Source: Verrucosispora sp. WMMD573
GTDB lineage: Bacteria; Actinomycetota; Actinomycetes; Mycobacteriales; Micromonosporaceae
DNA: 64,000 nt
Assembly (NCBI RefSeq): GCF_027497175.1
Contig: NZ_CP114901.1
Span: 6,431,828-6,495,827, forward strand
Direction of reading: 5' to 3'
In this document: positions 29,102 to 38,147 of the stretch, in pieces
Layout of the letters: each line of letters begins with the position of its first letter
How positions within the stretch are numbered: the stretch's first letter is position 1
Position numbers and translations under genes: made by a program
The notes under the pieces: model-generated
Database searches by the model: none
Told to the model about the DNA's origin: nothing
The model's input: the letters and a program-made list of their open reading frames with translations, nothing else

Positions 29102-29662
29102 TCAGGAACCGGGTTCGGTGGTTTCCGGCCGAGTCCCGAAGTCACTCCGTTTCGCCGCCTCCTCGCCGCGCCCCGCCGCCGCTGCGTCCCGGCCCGTGCC
29201 GTCCGGCACCCGGTCGGACCGACCGCCGACGGCACGCGGTGTCGGCCGCGCCGCGCCAGGGCCCACTACCTCCGTCGGTTCGGACCGCACCACGACGCCG
29301 GGCACACTGTGCCGCAGCCAGTCGACCCGCGCCCGCCCGACCACCGGCTCCATCTGCTGGCGAAACCGGTCCCGCTCCTGCTCGGGTACGGCCGCGGCGG
29401 AGCGCACCACCGCGGCGGCCACCAGGTCGTTGAGCTTGACCATCACGGCCACCGTGGCCGGCAGCACGAGCATCGCCCACCAGGTCACCAGTTCGGCGAG
29501 CGCGAGCAGCGCCGCCAGCGCGATCGTCCCCTCGAAGAAGATGAAGCAGAGGACCCCACCCGGATTCACGAACCGCAGACCGAGCGCCCGCGCGTAGAAC
29601 GGACGGTACCGCTCCTCGTCGGCCGGGATCGTGGCCCACGAGCCACGGAGGGCTCCGCTCAC
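29102..29662 (-). CDS. Small membrane protein coupled to holA, unknown
   Basis: 186 residues from GTG 29662, overlapping the holA stop by 4 bases. Two adjacent hydrophobic segments lie around residues 33-75 (GVLCFIFFEGTIALAALLAL and WWAMLVLPATVAVMVKL). The C-terminal 70 residues are Arg/Pro/Gly-rich and probably disordered. No family recognised. The overlap implies co-translation with holA, though a functional link is not obvious. Confidence 0.7.
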   Translation of the reverse strand: MSGALRGSWATIPADEERYRPFYARALGLRFVNPGGVLCFIFFEGTIALAALLALAELVTWWAMLVLPATVAVMVKLNDLVAAAVVRSAAAVPEQERDRFRQQMEPVVGRARVDWLRHSVPGVVVRSEPTEVVGPGAARPTPRAVGGRSDRVPDGTGRDAAAAGRGEEAAKRSDFGTRPETTEPGS

Positions 29663-30639
29663 CTGGCGCCGCCCTGCCGAGCGGCCGCCACCGAGAAGAC
29701 CGCCTTCTCCAGCGCGTACGCCCGGTCGTCGGAGCCGCCCTTGACCGCCGCGTTGCACTCGGCCGCCGCTCGCATGGCCAGGACCAGCCCGTCGGGGGTC
29801 CAGCCTCGGGCCTGCCGTTGGGCCCGTTCGACCTTCCACGGCGGCATGCCGAGGCTGCTGGCCAGTTGGTACGGACTGCCCCGGCCGGCCGAGGCGACCC
29901 GGGCGACCGTACGGATGCCGTCGGCGAGGGCGTCGGCGATCGGCACCGGATCCACTCCCACGTGCAACGCCCAGCGCAGCGCCTCCAGGGCACCCGGGAG
30001 GTCACCGACCATCGTGGCGTCAGCCACCGTGAACCCGCTGACCTCCACCCGGCCCCGGTAGTAGCGCGCCACCGTATCGGCGCCGATCCGGCCGTCGGTG
30101 TCGGCGATGAGTTGGGAACAGGCTGCCGCGAGTTCACGCAGGTCGTTGCCGACGGCGGCGATCAGCGCCTCGGCGGCGTCGTCGGTACACCGTCCACCGG
30201 CCCGACGGATCTCGTCGCGGACGAAGGCCACCCGATCGCGGTGGCCCTTGAGCTTCGCGGCCGGCACGACCCGGGCGCCGGCCGACTTCAGGCCGTCGGC
30301 GAACGCCTTGCCCTTCGCGCCCCCGAGGTGCGCCACCACGAGTTGCACCTCCGGGTCGGGGTTCTTCGCGTACGCCAACAGGGCGGCGACCAGATCCTTG
30401 CGGGCGTCCTGACCGGATCGGAGCACCAGCACGCGACGCCCGCCGAACAGCGACGGACTGAGCATCTCGTCGATCTCACCGACGGTGAGCTGACTGGCCT
30501 GGTATTCGCGCACGTCGACGGCGGGGTCGGCGGCGCGGGCGGCGGCAACGGTTTCGGTCACCGCGCGCGTGGCGAGCAGCTCCTCGTCGCCGAGGACGAG
30601 GACAATAGGAGCGGCACTGGCGGCGGTCACGCCGCCCAT
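29659..30639 (-). CDS. holA: DNA polymerase III subunit delta
   Basis: 326 residues. Delta opens the beta clamp as part of the clamp loader. It starts MGGVTAASAAPIVLVLGDEE; GTG 30630 is an alternative start, and the frame runs further upstream without support. The family features ELLATRAV, SLFGGRRVLVLRSG, LIAAVGNDLRELAAAC and the C-terminal RQARGWTPDGLVLAMRAAAE are visible. Downstream of comEC, as in M. tuberculosis and Streptomyces. Confidence 0.93.
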   Translation of the reverse strand: MGGVTAASAAPIVLVLGDEELLATRAVTETVAAARAADPAVDVREYQASQLTVGEIDEMLSPSLFGGRRVLVLRSGQDARKDLVAALLAYAKNPDPEVQLVVAHLGGAKGKAFADGLKSAGARVVPAAKLKGHRDRVAFVRDEIRRAGGRCTDDAAEALIAAVGNDLRELAAACSQLIADTDGRIGADTVARYYRGRVEVSGFTVADATMVGDLPGALEALRWALHVGVDPVPIADALADGIRTVARVASAGRGSPYQLASSLGMPPWKVERAQRQARGWTPDGLVLAMRAAAECNAAVKGGSDDRAYALEKAVFSVAAARQGGAR

Positions 30640-30763
30640 ATTCGCACGCGCGGCCCTCCGGTCCAGCCTGCTCGTCATTACTCTGCCGGCAGACCCCGCA
30701 CTCAACGCAAATCCAGACATACGCCTTATCTTTGGCTTTTCACGGTAAATTGCCGTTGATTCA

Positions 30764-33184
30764 TCACCGTGGACGGACCCGGTCGACGCCAGCGCTCACC
30801 ACCGCCAGCCCTCGGGGCGACCGCACCACCGCCACGTCACCTCCGACGTCGGTACGCAGCACCCGCGCCCCACCCCGGGCCAGCCGGGCCAGCACCGCCT
30901 CGTTGGGATGGCCGTAGCTGTTCTCCGCGCCGACCGGCACCAGCGCCACCGCCGGCCGCACCGCGTCCAGAAAGGCCGGATCCTGGTACGCGCTGCCGTG
31001 GTGGGCGACCTTCAGCACGTCGGCCCGCAGCCCGTCCGGTGGCAGCCGCTCCCGCAGCGCACGCTGCTCCTCGACCTCGGCGTCGCCGGTCAGCAGGACC
31101 CGCACCCGGTCGACCGTGGCGAGCGCCACCAGTGAGTTGTTGTTCGGGTCCGAGCGGGTTCCGCGCATCGGGTACGGCGGGCCGAGCACGGTCAGATCGA
31201 CCGCGCCGGCCCGATAGCGCCAGCCCGCCGGTGCGGCGACCACTGGCGTGCCGTGTGCTGCGGCGGTGCTGCGCACCAGGTCCCGGCCGGCCACCGGCTC
31301 CGGCCACTGCGGAACCAGCACCGTGTCCACCGGCCTTCCCCGGAAGATCCCGGCCACCCCGCCGGTATGGTCCACGTGGTAGTGGCTGACCACCAGCAGC
31401 GACACCCGACGCACGCCGAGCCGGCGCAGGCAGGCGTCCACCGCCGCCGGATCCGGGCCGGTGTCCACCACGACCGCCCGGCCCGCCGCCACCGGCAGCA
31501 GCACCGCGTCACCCTGACCCACCGCACAGGCCGTGACGACCCAACCATCCGGCGGCCAACCCGGCGCGATCACCCGCACCGGCAGGGCACCCAGCACGAC
31601 CGCGACGAGGCAGACCACCACCAGGCGGCGTACCAGCGGCCGTCGGAAGGCGACCAGCAACGCCACGGTCAGCATCGCCAGCAGCAGCGCCCCGGACACC
31701 CCGCCGGGCCAGGGCAGGTTGCCCGCCGGCAGCCGGGCACCGTACCGGGCGACCAGCACCAGCCACCAGGCCGGCCAGTGGGCCAGCCAGGCCAGAGCCT
31801 CCGCGCCGCCCGACCAGATCGGCGAGACGATCGCCGCCGCCACGCCGAGCACCGTCGCCGGAGCGATCGCCGGCACCGCGAGCAGGTTCGCCGGCACCGC
31901 GACCACGCTGACCGTGCCCGTCAGCCCGGCGATCACCGGCGAACAGGCGAGTTGCGCGGCGGCCGGCACCGCGAGCGCCTCGGCCGCACCCGGCGGTACA
32001 CCCCGCCGACGCAGACCGTCCCGCCAACCCGGTGCGAGCAGCAGCAGCCCGCCGGTGGCCAGCACGGACAGCGCGAAACCGGCGTCCCCGGCCAGATCCG
32101 GGTCGACCAGCACCAGCATCGCCACGGCGGCGGCGAGCGCCGGCACCGCCGCCCGGGATCGGCCGACGGCCAGCGCGGCGAGCCCGATAGCGCCCATGGT
32201 GGCCGCGCGTACCACGCTCGGCGACGGCCGAACCAGGATGACGAAGCCCACCAGGGCCAGCCCGCAGAGGCCGACGGCGAGGGTGGGACCGGCTCGGGCC
32301 CAGCGGGCCAGCAGCAGCACCGCGCCCACCACTATCGCGACGTTCGATCCGGAGACAGCATTCAAGTGGGTCATTCCGGTGGCCCGGAAATCCTCCTCCA
32401 CAGTGTCGGGCAGCCGGCTGGTGTCCCCGACGACCAGGCCGGGCAGCAGGCCACCGGGATCGTCCGGCAAGGGTGCGCACGCCTGCTGGAGGCCGGCGCG
32501 GAGGCGGCCGGCCGCGCGTTGCAACGCCGAGGGGGAACCCAGTCGAACCGGTGCGCCGACGGCCATCAGGACCGCCCCGGTGAGGTCGCCGCCGCGCGGC
32601 TCGGCCAGGCGTCCCTCCGCAGTGAGCCGTTGCCCGGGCAGCAGCCCTCGCCAAGCCGGATCATCGGCGAGCACCAGCACCCGCGCCGGCACGGCGAGCC
32701 TTTGGCCCTGCGGCCCGGTCAGGGTCACCAGTCTGGCCGGCACCAGCAGGGTCGGTGGACGACCCACGATGCCGCCGCGCACCGGCCTGGGATCGTCGCG
32801 GACGACCAGTTCGGCGGTGATCCGTGCCCGTTCGTCCACCAGGGCACGCAGCGGGCCCGCGTCCCGAACGGTCAGCCGCGCCGAGGTGGCCGCCCCGCCA
32901 CAGACCACACCGAGCAGGATCGCCACCACGACCCAGCCGTGGCGGCGCACGGTCGGGCCGGGTCGCCCGACGAAGCCGAGCAGATGCAGTGTCGCCACCC
33001 CGGCGAGACCGACCGCGACGGCGGCCAGCAGCAGCGTCCGGCGGGCATCGAGATGCAGCCCCATCAACGCGGTGAGCCAGGCCCCCACCGCCAGCCCTGC
33101 CAGGCGGAGATCGGGTGCGGTTTCGCCGGTCGCGACACCGGGGAGGCCGGCCGGCGGCGCGACCGGGGCAGTCGACGCCCTCAC
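30764..33184 (-). CDS. comEC: ComEC/Rec2 DNA-uptake channel protein
   Basis: 806 residues. N-terminal hydrophobic segments with a DUF4131/OB-like region, then the Competence domain with about ten transmembrane helices (MTHLNAVSGSNVAIVVGAVL). A C-terminal metallo-beta-lactamase domain carries VDTGPDP and SHYHVDHTGG with metal ligands intact, plus KVAHHGSAYQDP. ComEC imports single-stranded DNA. Complete and paired with comEA, though natural competence in this group is mostly unproven. ATGA overlap with comEA. Confidence 0.93.
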   Translation of the reverse strand: MRASTAPVAPPAGLPGVATGETAPDLRLAGLAVGAWLTALMGLHLDARRTLLLAAVAVGLAGVATLHLLGFVGRPGPTVRRHGWVVVAILLGVVCGGAATSARLTVRDAGPLRALVDERARITAELVVRDDPRPVRGGIVGRPPTLLVPARLVTLTGPQGQRLAVPARVLVLADDPAWRGLLPGQRLTAEGRLAEPRGGDLTGAVLMAVGAPVRLGSPSALQRAAGRLRAGLQQACAPLPDDPGGLLPGLVVGDTSRLPDTVEEDFRATGMTHLNAVSGSNVAIVVGAVLLLARWARAGPTLAVGLCGLALVGFVILVRPSPSVVRAATMGAIGLAALAVGRSRAAVPALAAAVAMLVLVDPDLAGDAGFALSVLATGGLLLLAPGWRDGLRRRGVPPGAAEALAVPAAAQLACSPVIAGLTGTVSVVAVPANLLAVPAIAPATVLGVAAAIVSPIWSGGAEALAWLAHWPAWWLVLVARYGARLPAGNLPWPGGVSGALLLAMLTVALLVAFRRPLVRRLVVVCLVAVVLGALPVRVIAPGWPPDGWVVTACAVGQGDAVLLPVAAGRAVVVDTGPDPAAVDACLRRLGVRRVSLLVVSHYHVDHTGGVAGIFRGRPVDTVLVPQWPEPVAGRDLVRSTAAAHGTPVVAAPAGWRYRAGAVDLTVLGPPYPMRGTRSDPNNNSLVALATVDRVRVLLTGDAEVEEQRALRERLPPDGLRADVLKVAHHGSAYQDPAFLDAVRPAVALVPVGAENSYGHPNEAVLARLARGGARVLRTDVGGDVAVVRSPRGLAVVSAGVDRVRPR

Positions 33185-34338
33185 ACCGTCACCAGGTCCT
33201 TGAGCTGCTCGTACCGGGCATCGCCGATCCCGGTCACCTGACGCAGGTCGCCGACGGACCGGAAGCCGCCGTGCTGGTCGCGATACTCGACGATCCGCTG
33301 GGCGAGCACCGGCCCCACCCCGGGCAGGGTTTCGAGCTGTGCCGACGTCGCGGTGTTCAGGTTGACCCGCCCGACCGTGCCCGGCCCGCCATCCGGTGCC
33401 GGGCCGGCTCCGGACCCGGCACCCACCGCCGCGCCCGGAGGTGCCGGCACACCGACCAGGATCAACTCGCCGTCGCTGATCCGACGGGCCGGATTCAGCA
33501 TCGCCACGTCCACCCCGGGCAACGCGCCTCCGGCGGCGTGCAGCGCGTCGGCCACCCGAGCGCCGGCCGCCAACCGCACCAACCCGGGCCGTCGGACCTT
33601 GCCGGCGACGGCGACCACCAACTCACCTGTCGACTCCGTCTCCGGCTTCGCCGGTTCGTCGCCGGCCACGACGGACGGGTCCGACGTCACGGCGGCGCCG
33701 GTCTCGGCGACGACCGGCTCCAGCTCGGGACGGGACTGCCAGGCCCAGATGGCCGCAACCAGCACCACAAGGACGGCGACGGCGGCGAGCGCCCGCACCC
33801 CCCGCCGCCCCGGATCGAAGGCACCCGGCCCGGGGAGGCGCTTCGGCGACGTCTCGTCGGCCGTCCGCCCCTGCCCGAAGCCGACCGGTCCATCCTCGCT
33901 GAACCGAACCGGACCATCAGCCCAGGCCGGCACGCCGCCGCGACCCGGACCACCGGCCCGAGCCGTTTCGCCGTCGCGACCCGGACCACCGTCCCAGGCC
34001 GGCACGCCGTCGCGACCCGGACCACCGGCCCGAGCCGACCCGCCGCCGCGAACCGGACCAGTGTCAGGGACCCGGTCGGCGGCCTGCACCGGCAGCAGCA
34101 CGGTCGGCCACTCGGTGACCGGCCGCGACGCCCCGCCGAGCGGAGGCAGTTCGACGGACGGGGACAGGTCCACGGGCGGAGGCAGGTCGGCGGGCGGAGG
34201 CCACCCGGTGAGGGCCGGCGTCCGCTCGCCGCCTGGCATCGGCGGTACGGCGGCCTCCGCCGGCAGGTCCAGCGCGCCGGGCATCAGTTGCCACAGACGC
34301 CGCCGGACCACCATCGCCTCGTCTTCGTCCTTCGACAC
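33181..34338 (-). CDS. comEA: ComEA-like DNA-binding protein
   Basis: 385 residues. A long charged and Gly/Arg-rich cytoplasmic region (1-180) is followed by one transmembrane segment near VRALAAVAVLVVLVAAIWAW. Then comes an SLBB-like domain (GELVVAVAGKVRRPGLVRL) and a C-terminal helix-hairpin-helix pair (NLNTATSAQLETLPGVGP). ComEA binds double-stranded DNA for ComEC. The N-terminal part is much longer than in Bacillus and contains a 12-residue repeat encoded by 36-bp tandem units at 33921-34064. Confidence 0.9.
   Translation of the reverse strand: MSKDEDEAMVVRRRLWQLMPGALDLPAEAAVPPMPGGERTPALTGWPPPADLPPPVDLSPSVELPPLGGASRPVTEWPTVLLPVQAADRVPDTGPVRGGGSARAGGPGRDGVPAWDGGPGRDGETARAGGPGRGGVPAWADGPVRFSEDGPVGFGQGRTADETSPKRLPGPGAFDPGRRGVRALAAVAVLVVLVAAIWAWQSRPELEPVVAETGAAVTSDPSVVAGDEPAKPETESTGELVVAVAGKVRRPGLVRLAAGARVADALHAAGGALPGVDVAMLNPARRISDGELILVGVPAPPGAAVGAGSGAGPAPDGGPGTVGRVNLNTATSAQLETLPGVGPVLAQRIVEYRDQHGGFRSVGDLRQVTGIGDARYEQLKDLVTV
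33921..34064. repeat. Four 36-bp tandem repeats within comEA
   Basis: Units at 33921-33956, 33957-33992, 33993-34028 and 34029-34064. Units 1 and 3 begin CCCAGGCCGGCACGCCG; units 2 and 4 begin CCCGAGCCG. All share a CGCGACCCGGACCACC-like end, degraded in unit 4. Each encodes 12 residues, so length changes stay in frame. The alternating ABAB pattern suggests duplication of a 72-bp pair. Confidence 0.8.
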
Positions 34339-34550
34339 GCCGCGAGGTTAGGGCGGCCAGGCCCGGTCGAGCGCGCCACGCCGGTCGGCCTGTGGACAGC
34401 CTGAGGCTCTGTGGACAGCGCCCTGATCATGCACCGGGTCTGCTATGACCGCCGCCGTGCCGGCCCGCCGCCCGTCGAACCCGAGCCCTCGCAGGGACCG
34501 GCCACGCGGCGGAGCCGACACGTGCCGCGCGGTTCCCCGCCGCGCCTGGT

Positions 34551-35333
34551 TCAGTCGGTGCGCGCCTGCGGGTCCAGACCGAGAACGGCGCGCCCGCCGT
34601 CGACCGGCAGAGTCACCCCGTTGACGAAGCCGGCCGCGGGCGAGAGCAGGTACGCCACCGCCTCCGCCACGTCCTGCGGCTGCCCGATCCGGCCCACCGG
34701 GTGCAGCCGGGAGAGCTCCGCCTCGATCCGCCGCGCCTGGTCCGGCTCGGTGTCGGTGAGGTCCGTGAGGAACGCCTCGTGTCGTTCGGTGGCCACCGAA
34801 CCGAGGGCGATCGCGTTGGCTCGGATGCCGTGCCGGCCGTACTCGACGGCCAGCGCCCGGGTCAGCCCCTCCACCGCCGCCTTCGCCGTGGCGTACGGCA
34901 GGCAGCCCGGCACCGGCCGGCTCGCCTGGTGGGACGAGATGTTCACCACGACGCCAGGGGTGCCGGCGGCGAGGAAGCGGCGTACCGCGGTCGCGGCACC
35001 GACCACCGCGGGACGCAGGTTACGGGTGATCAGGTCGACGACCTCGCCGACCGGCGCGTCGTGCACCGAGGCGTCGCGGAACACGGCGGCGTTGTTCACC
35101 CAACCGGTGAGCCGGCCGAAGCGCTCCGCCAGGTCCGCGGCCCGCCCGGCGACGCCCTCGTCACCGGCGTCACCGACCACCGCCGCGAGTCGGTCGGCGC
35201 GGGCATGCTCCGCCACCCAGGACAACGCCCCCGGATCGCGCTCGATCACCACGACCGCTCCACCGTCGGCGAGCAACCGCTCCACGATGCCCCGCCCGAC
35301 CCCGCGCCCCCCACCGGTCACCACACAGGACAT
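34551..35333 (-). CDS. Short-chain dehydrogenase/reductase
   Basis: 260 residues from ATG 35333, with GGGGGAGG upstream; the upstream ATG at 35360 is a weaker choice. Rossmann motif TGGGRGVGRG near residue 6, NNAAVF (NNAG equivalent), NISSHQ with the catalytic Ser, and YATAK with the Tyr and Lys. Acidic ERDPG after the second strand suggests NAD preference. Substrate unknown. It sits between degV and comEA, where related genomes differ, so it may be a lineage-specific insertion. Confidence 0.92.
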   Translation of the reverse strand: MSCVVTGGGRGVGRGIVERLLADGGAVVVIERDPGALSWVAEHARADRLAAVVGDAGDEGVAGRAADLAERFGRLTGWVNNAAVFRDASVHDAPVGEVVDLITRNLRPAVVGAATAVRRFLAAGTPGVVVNISSHQASRPVPGCLPYATAKAAVEGLTRALAVEYGRHGIRANAIALGSVATERHEAFLTDLTDTEPDQARRIEAELSRLHPVGRIGQPQDVAEAVAYLLSPAAGFVNGVTLPVDGGRAVLGLDPQARTD

Positions 35334-35402
35334 CCGCCTTACCTCCCCCGGCCCGGCCATGGGATCAATCCTCGCCCACCGCTGCCACCAACGGCGGGCA
35401 GG

Positions 35403-36263
35403 TCAGTCGGCGGTGTCCGGCCCACGGTGGACCACCACACAGGCCAGACCGGGTCCGACGTGCACCGCGACGGCAGCACCGGCCTCGGACACGTACGCCG
35501 CATGCAGCCGGTCGCCGAGCCGAACGGTAAGTGTGTCGAGGAGTTCCTCGGCCCGCTGCGGCGCGTCGAGGTGGTGGACGGCCAGGTCCACCGGCCCGTC
35601 GCCGGCTGCCTCGACGGCGAGGTCCGCCAGCCGCGCCATGCCCCGGCTGGCGGTGCGGACCTTGTCCCGCAGCACGATGCGCCCCTCGGGCATGTGCAGG
35701 ATGGGCTTGACCGACAGTGCGGTGCCGAGCAACGCCTCCGCCGCGTTGATCCGCCCGCCACGACGAAGGAACTCCAGCGTGTCCACGTAGAAGTGGATGC
35801 TGGTGCGATCGACGGCGGCTGCTGCCGCAGCCCGTACGCCGGACAGGTCGGCACCGCGCGCGGCGGCCCGGGCCGCCGCGATGGCCGGGAAACCGAGACC
35901 CATCCCGCAGGAGCGGCTGTCGACCACGCTGACCCGGCCGCCCAGTTCCGCGGCGGCCAACTCGGCGGCCTCGACCGTGCCGGAGAGCCCGGCCGACAGG
36001 TGCACCGAGACGATGCCCTCCGCCCCGGCCGCCAGCAGTTCCCGGTACGTGCGGCCGAACTGCTCGGGCGACGGGCGGGAGGTGCTCACCGACACCCGCC
36101 GCGCGCGCAGCGCCCGGGTGGCGTCCGCGGGGAAGGTCTCGACGCCCTCCAGCCCTTCCACGCCGGCCAGCACGACGGTCAGCGGCACCACGGTCAGCGC
36201 GTGCTTCCGCAGCAGCTCGGGTGGAAGGTAGGCGGTGGAGTCGGTGACGACCGCGACTGGCAT
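35403..36263 (-). CDS. DegV-family fatty-acid-binding protein
   Basis: 286 residues from MPVAVVTDSTAYLPPELL (VTDSTA motif). SRPSPEQF and HLSAGLSGTVEAA match the fatty-acid phosphate-binding residues of DegV/FakB proteins. YVDTLEFLRRGGRIN is the second signature. FakB presents fatty acids to the kinase FakA in firmicutes; its role in actinobacteria is unclear. Same strand as the histidine phosphatase, 48 bases apart. Confidence 0.93.
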   Translation of the reverse strand: MPVAVVTDSTAYLPPELLRKHALTVVPLTVVLAGVEGLEGVETFPADATRALRARRVSVSTSRPSPEQFGRTYRELLAAGAEGIVSVHLSAGLSGTVEAAELAAAELGGRVSVVDSRSCGMGLGFPAIAAARAAARGADLSGVRAAAAAAVDRTSIHFYVDTLEFLRRGGRINAAEALLGTALSVKPILHMPEGRIVLRDKVRTASRGMARLADLAVEAAGDGPVDLAVHHLDAPQRAEELLDTLTVRLGDRLHAAYVSEAGAAVAVHVGPGLACVVVHRGPDTAD

Positions 36264-36311
36264 GCGGGCACCGTAGCGGATCAAGCTGGACGGTTGCCTG
36301 ACCGCGCCCGC

Positions 36312-36977
36312 TCAGACCGGCTCGGCGGAGACCGGAACACCTGTCGCGGCGGTGCCTGTCGAAACGGTGGAGGCCTCCATCGGGCCGACGTTGTGGGCGC
36401 GCAGGTGCCACCCGCGCTCGACGTCGTGACGCAGTTCCGTCCAGTGGCAGTTGCGCAGCGAGCCGACGGCACGCAGCACGGCGTGCTCCCAGCCGAGCAG
36501 GTGGCCGCAGCCCTGACGGGCGGCGCCGCCGTGGGTGGCGATCACCACGGTGCCCCCGGGCAGTTGGTCGGCGGCCTCCTGCAACGCGGTGCCGATGCGT
36601 TTGCCCAACTCGTCCAACGGTTCGATGTCCGCTCCCGGGTCGGGGTCCCCGGCCCGCCAGCGGGCGTACTCTGCGGGGAACCGCTCCGCCACCTCGGCCA
36701 GCAGCAGCCCCTGCCAGCTGCCGAAGTCCCGCTCCCGCAGGCGGGCGTCGGAGCGTACCGGCAGGCCGGTGAGCGCGGACAGCGCGGCGGCGGTGTCCGC
36801 GGCGCGGCTCAGGTCGCTGGCGACCAGGGCATCCGGGCGCAGCGCGGCCAGCAGCGGCGCGGCCCTGCGCGCCTGTTCCCGGCCGAGGTCGTTCAGCGGT
36901 ACGTCGGTCTGTCCCTGCACCCTGCTGGCGGCGTTCCAGTCGGTGTTGCCGTGCCGCCAGATGATCAGCCTGGTCAC
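36312..36977 (-). CDS. Histidine phosphatase (phosphoglycerate mutase-like)
   Basis: 221 residues from GTG 36977 (VTRLIIWRHGNTDWN), overlapping the rsfS stop by 4 bases. The RHG motif gives the catalytic histidine, with RERDFGSWQG the acid residue region and ATHGGAAR the second histidine. The corresponding M. tuberculosis gene next to rsfS encodes a glucosyl-3-phosphoglycerate phosphatase; the same role in methylglucose polysaccharide synthesis is possible here but not shown. Confidence 0.9.
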   Translation of the reverse strand: MTRLIIWRHGNTDWNAASRVQGQTDVPLNDLGREQARRAAPLLAALRPDALVASDLSRAADTAAALSALTGLPVRSDARLRERDFGSWQGLLLAEVAERFPAEYARWRAGDPDPGADIEPLDELGKRIGTALQEAADQLPGGTVVIATHGGAARQGCGHLLGWEHAVLRAVGSLRNCHWTELRHDVERGWHLRAHNVGPMEASTVSTGTAATGVPVSAEPV

Positions 36978-37378
36978 TCGCCCGATCCGGCGGCGGCCTC
37001 TGCGCTGGCGAGGTCCCGGTCGACGAACGGAATGGTCGGGCAGTCCTTCCAGAGCCGGTCGAGGGCGTAGAACTCGCGCTCCTCGGTGTGCTGCACGTGC
37101 ACCACGACATCGACGTAGTCGAGCAGCACCCAACGACCGCCGCGCTCGCCCTCCCGACGCACCGGCTTCGCCTTCTCCGGCAGGTCGAGCAGGGCCTCCT
37201 CGATGGCGTCGACGATGGCCAGCACCTGGCGCTCGTTCGGGGCCGCGGCGAGCAGGAACGCGTCGGTGATGGCGAGTTGGTCGCCCACGTCGATGATGAC
37301 GATGTCCTGAGCCTTCTTGTCGGCCGCCGCCTGGGCGGCGACGATCGCCAGCTCGTGAGCGCGTTCGGAAACTGTCAC
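36974..37378 (-). CDS. rsfS: Ribosomal silencing factor RsfS
   Basis: 134 residues from GTG 37378 with AAGGAG upstream. The family features QDIVIIDVGDQLAITDAF, ERQVLAIVDAIEE and GRWVLLDYVDVVVHVQ are present. RsfS binds L14 on the 50S subunit and blocks subunit joining in starvation. About 100 bases after nadD on the same strand, the near-universal nadD-rsfS order. Confidence 0.95.
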   Translation of the reverse strand: MTVSERAHELAIVAAQAAADKKAQDIVIIDVGDQLAITDAFLLAAAPNERQVLAIVDAIEEALLDLPEKAKPVRREGERGGRWVLLDYVDVVVHVQHTEEREFYALDRLWKDCPTIPFVDRDLASAEAAAGSGE

Positions 37379-37477
37379 CGTTCTCCTTCGATCAACCGTG
37401 CGAGGCTTCCAGCCTCTCACACGGCCCGGATTCCCGACTCGCCAGTTTCAGCCGGAAAACGGCATGAAGCGGTCGAA

Positions 37478-38074
37478 TCACTCCCTATACAGGCACCGTT
37501 TCGCGATGTACTGCACCACACCGTCCGGCACCAGATACCAGACCGGCTCCCCCCGGGCGACCCGCGCCCGGCAGTCGGTGGATGAGATCGCCATGGCCGG
37601 CACCTGCACCAGGCTGACCGTGTCGGCGGGCAGGTGCGCGGCGGTCAGCTGGAAACCCGGCCGGGTGACCCCGACGAAGTGAGCCAGCTCGAAGATTTCG
37701 TCGAGGTCCTTCCAGCTCAGGATCCGCTCCAGCGCGTCCGCGCCGGTGATGAAGAACAGCTGCGCCTTCGCACCGTACTGGGCACGCAGGTCACGCAGGG
37801 TGTCGACGGTGTAGGTGGGCCCGCCCCGGTCGATGTCGACCCGGCTGACCTGGAACCGGGGATTGGACGCCGTGGCGATCACGGTCATCAGGTAACGATC
37901 CTCGGCCGAGCTGACCGGGACGTCGGCCTTCTGCCAGGGCTGCCCGGTCGGTACGAAGATCACTTCGTCGAGGCCGAACCGGTCCGCCACCTCGCTCGCG
38001 GCCACGAGGTGCCCGTGATGGATCGGATCGAACGTCCCGCCCATGATGCCGATCCGCCGGATGTCTTCCTCCAC
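37478..38074 (-). CDS. nadD: Nicotinate-nucleotide adenylyltransferase
   Basis: 198 residues. Makes deamido-NAD from nicotinate mononucleotide and [18 protein letters not shown] is the nucleotidyl-transferase (T/H)xGH motif near residue 12, and [12 protein letters not shown] the C-terminal ISSTxxR motif. First gene of the nadD-rsfS-phosphatase-degV group. Confidence 0.96.
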   Translation of the reverse strand: MEEDIRRIGIMGGTFDPIHHGHLVAASEVADRFGLDEVIFVPTGQPWQKADVPVSSAEDRYLMTVIATASNPRFQVSRVDIDRGGPTYTVDTLRDLRAQYGAKAQLFFITGADALERILSWKDLDEIFELAHFVGVTRPGFQLTAAHLPADTVSLVQVPAMAISSTDCRARVARGEPVWYLVPDGVVQYIAKRCLYRE

Positions 38075-38147
38075 CCCATGATCCTAGGGCGTGCACGACC
38101 ATGGCCGGGCCGGGCCGTCACCCTCCGGACCGGCCCGGCCACGGTCG

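Noticed and set aside
31253..33241. 662-codon plus-strand open frame opposite comEC
   Set aside because: His/Gln/Arg-rich antisense translation of comEC.
34339..34550. Possible tRNA in the gap between comEA and the SDR gene (a GTCGAACCC-like stretch near 34475)
   Set aside because: No GGTTC T-arm, no matching acceptor stem and no D-arm could be paired.
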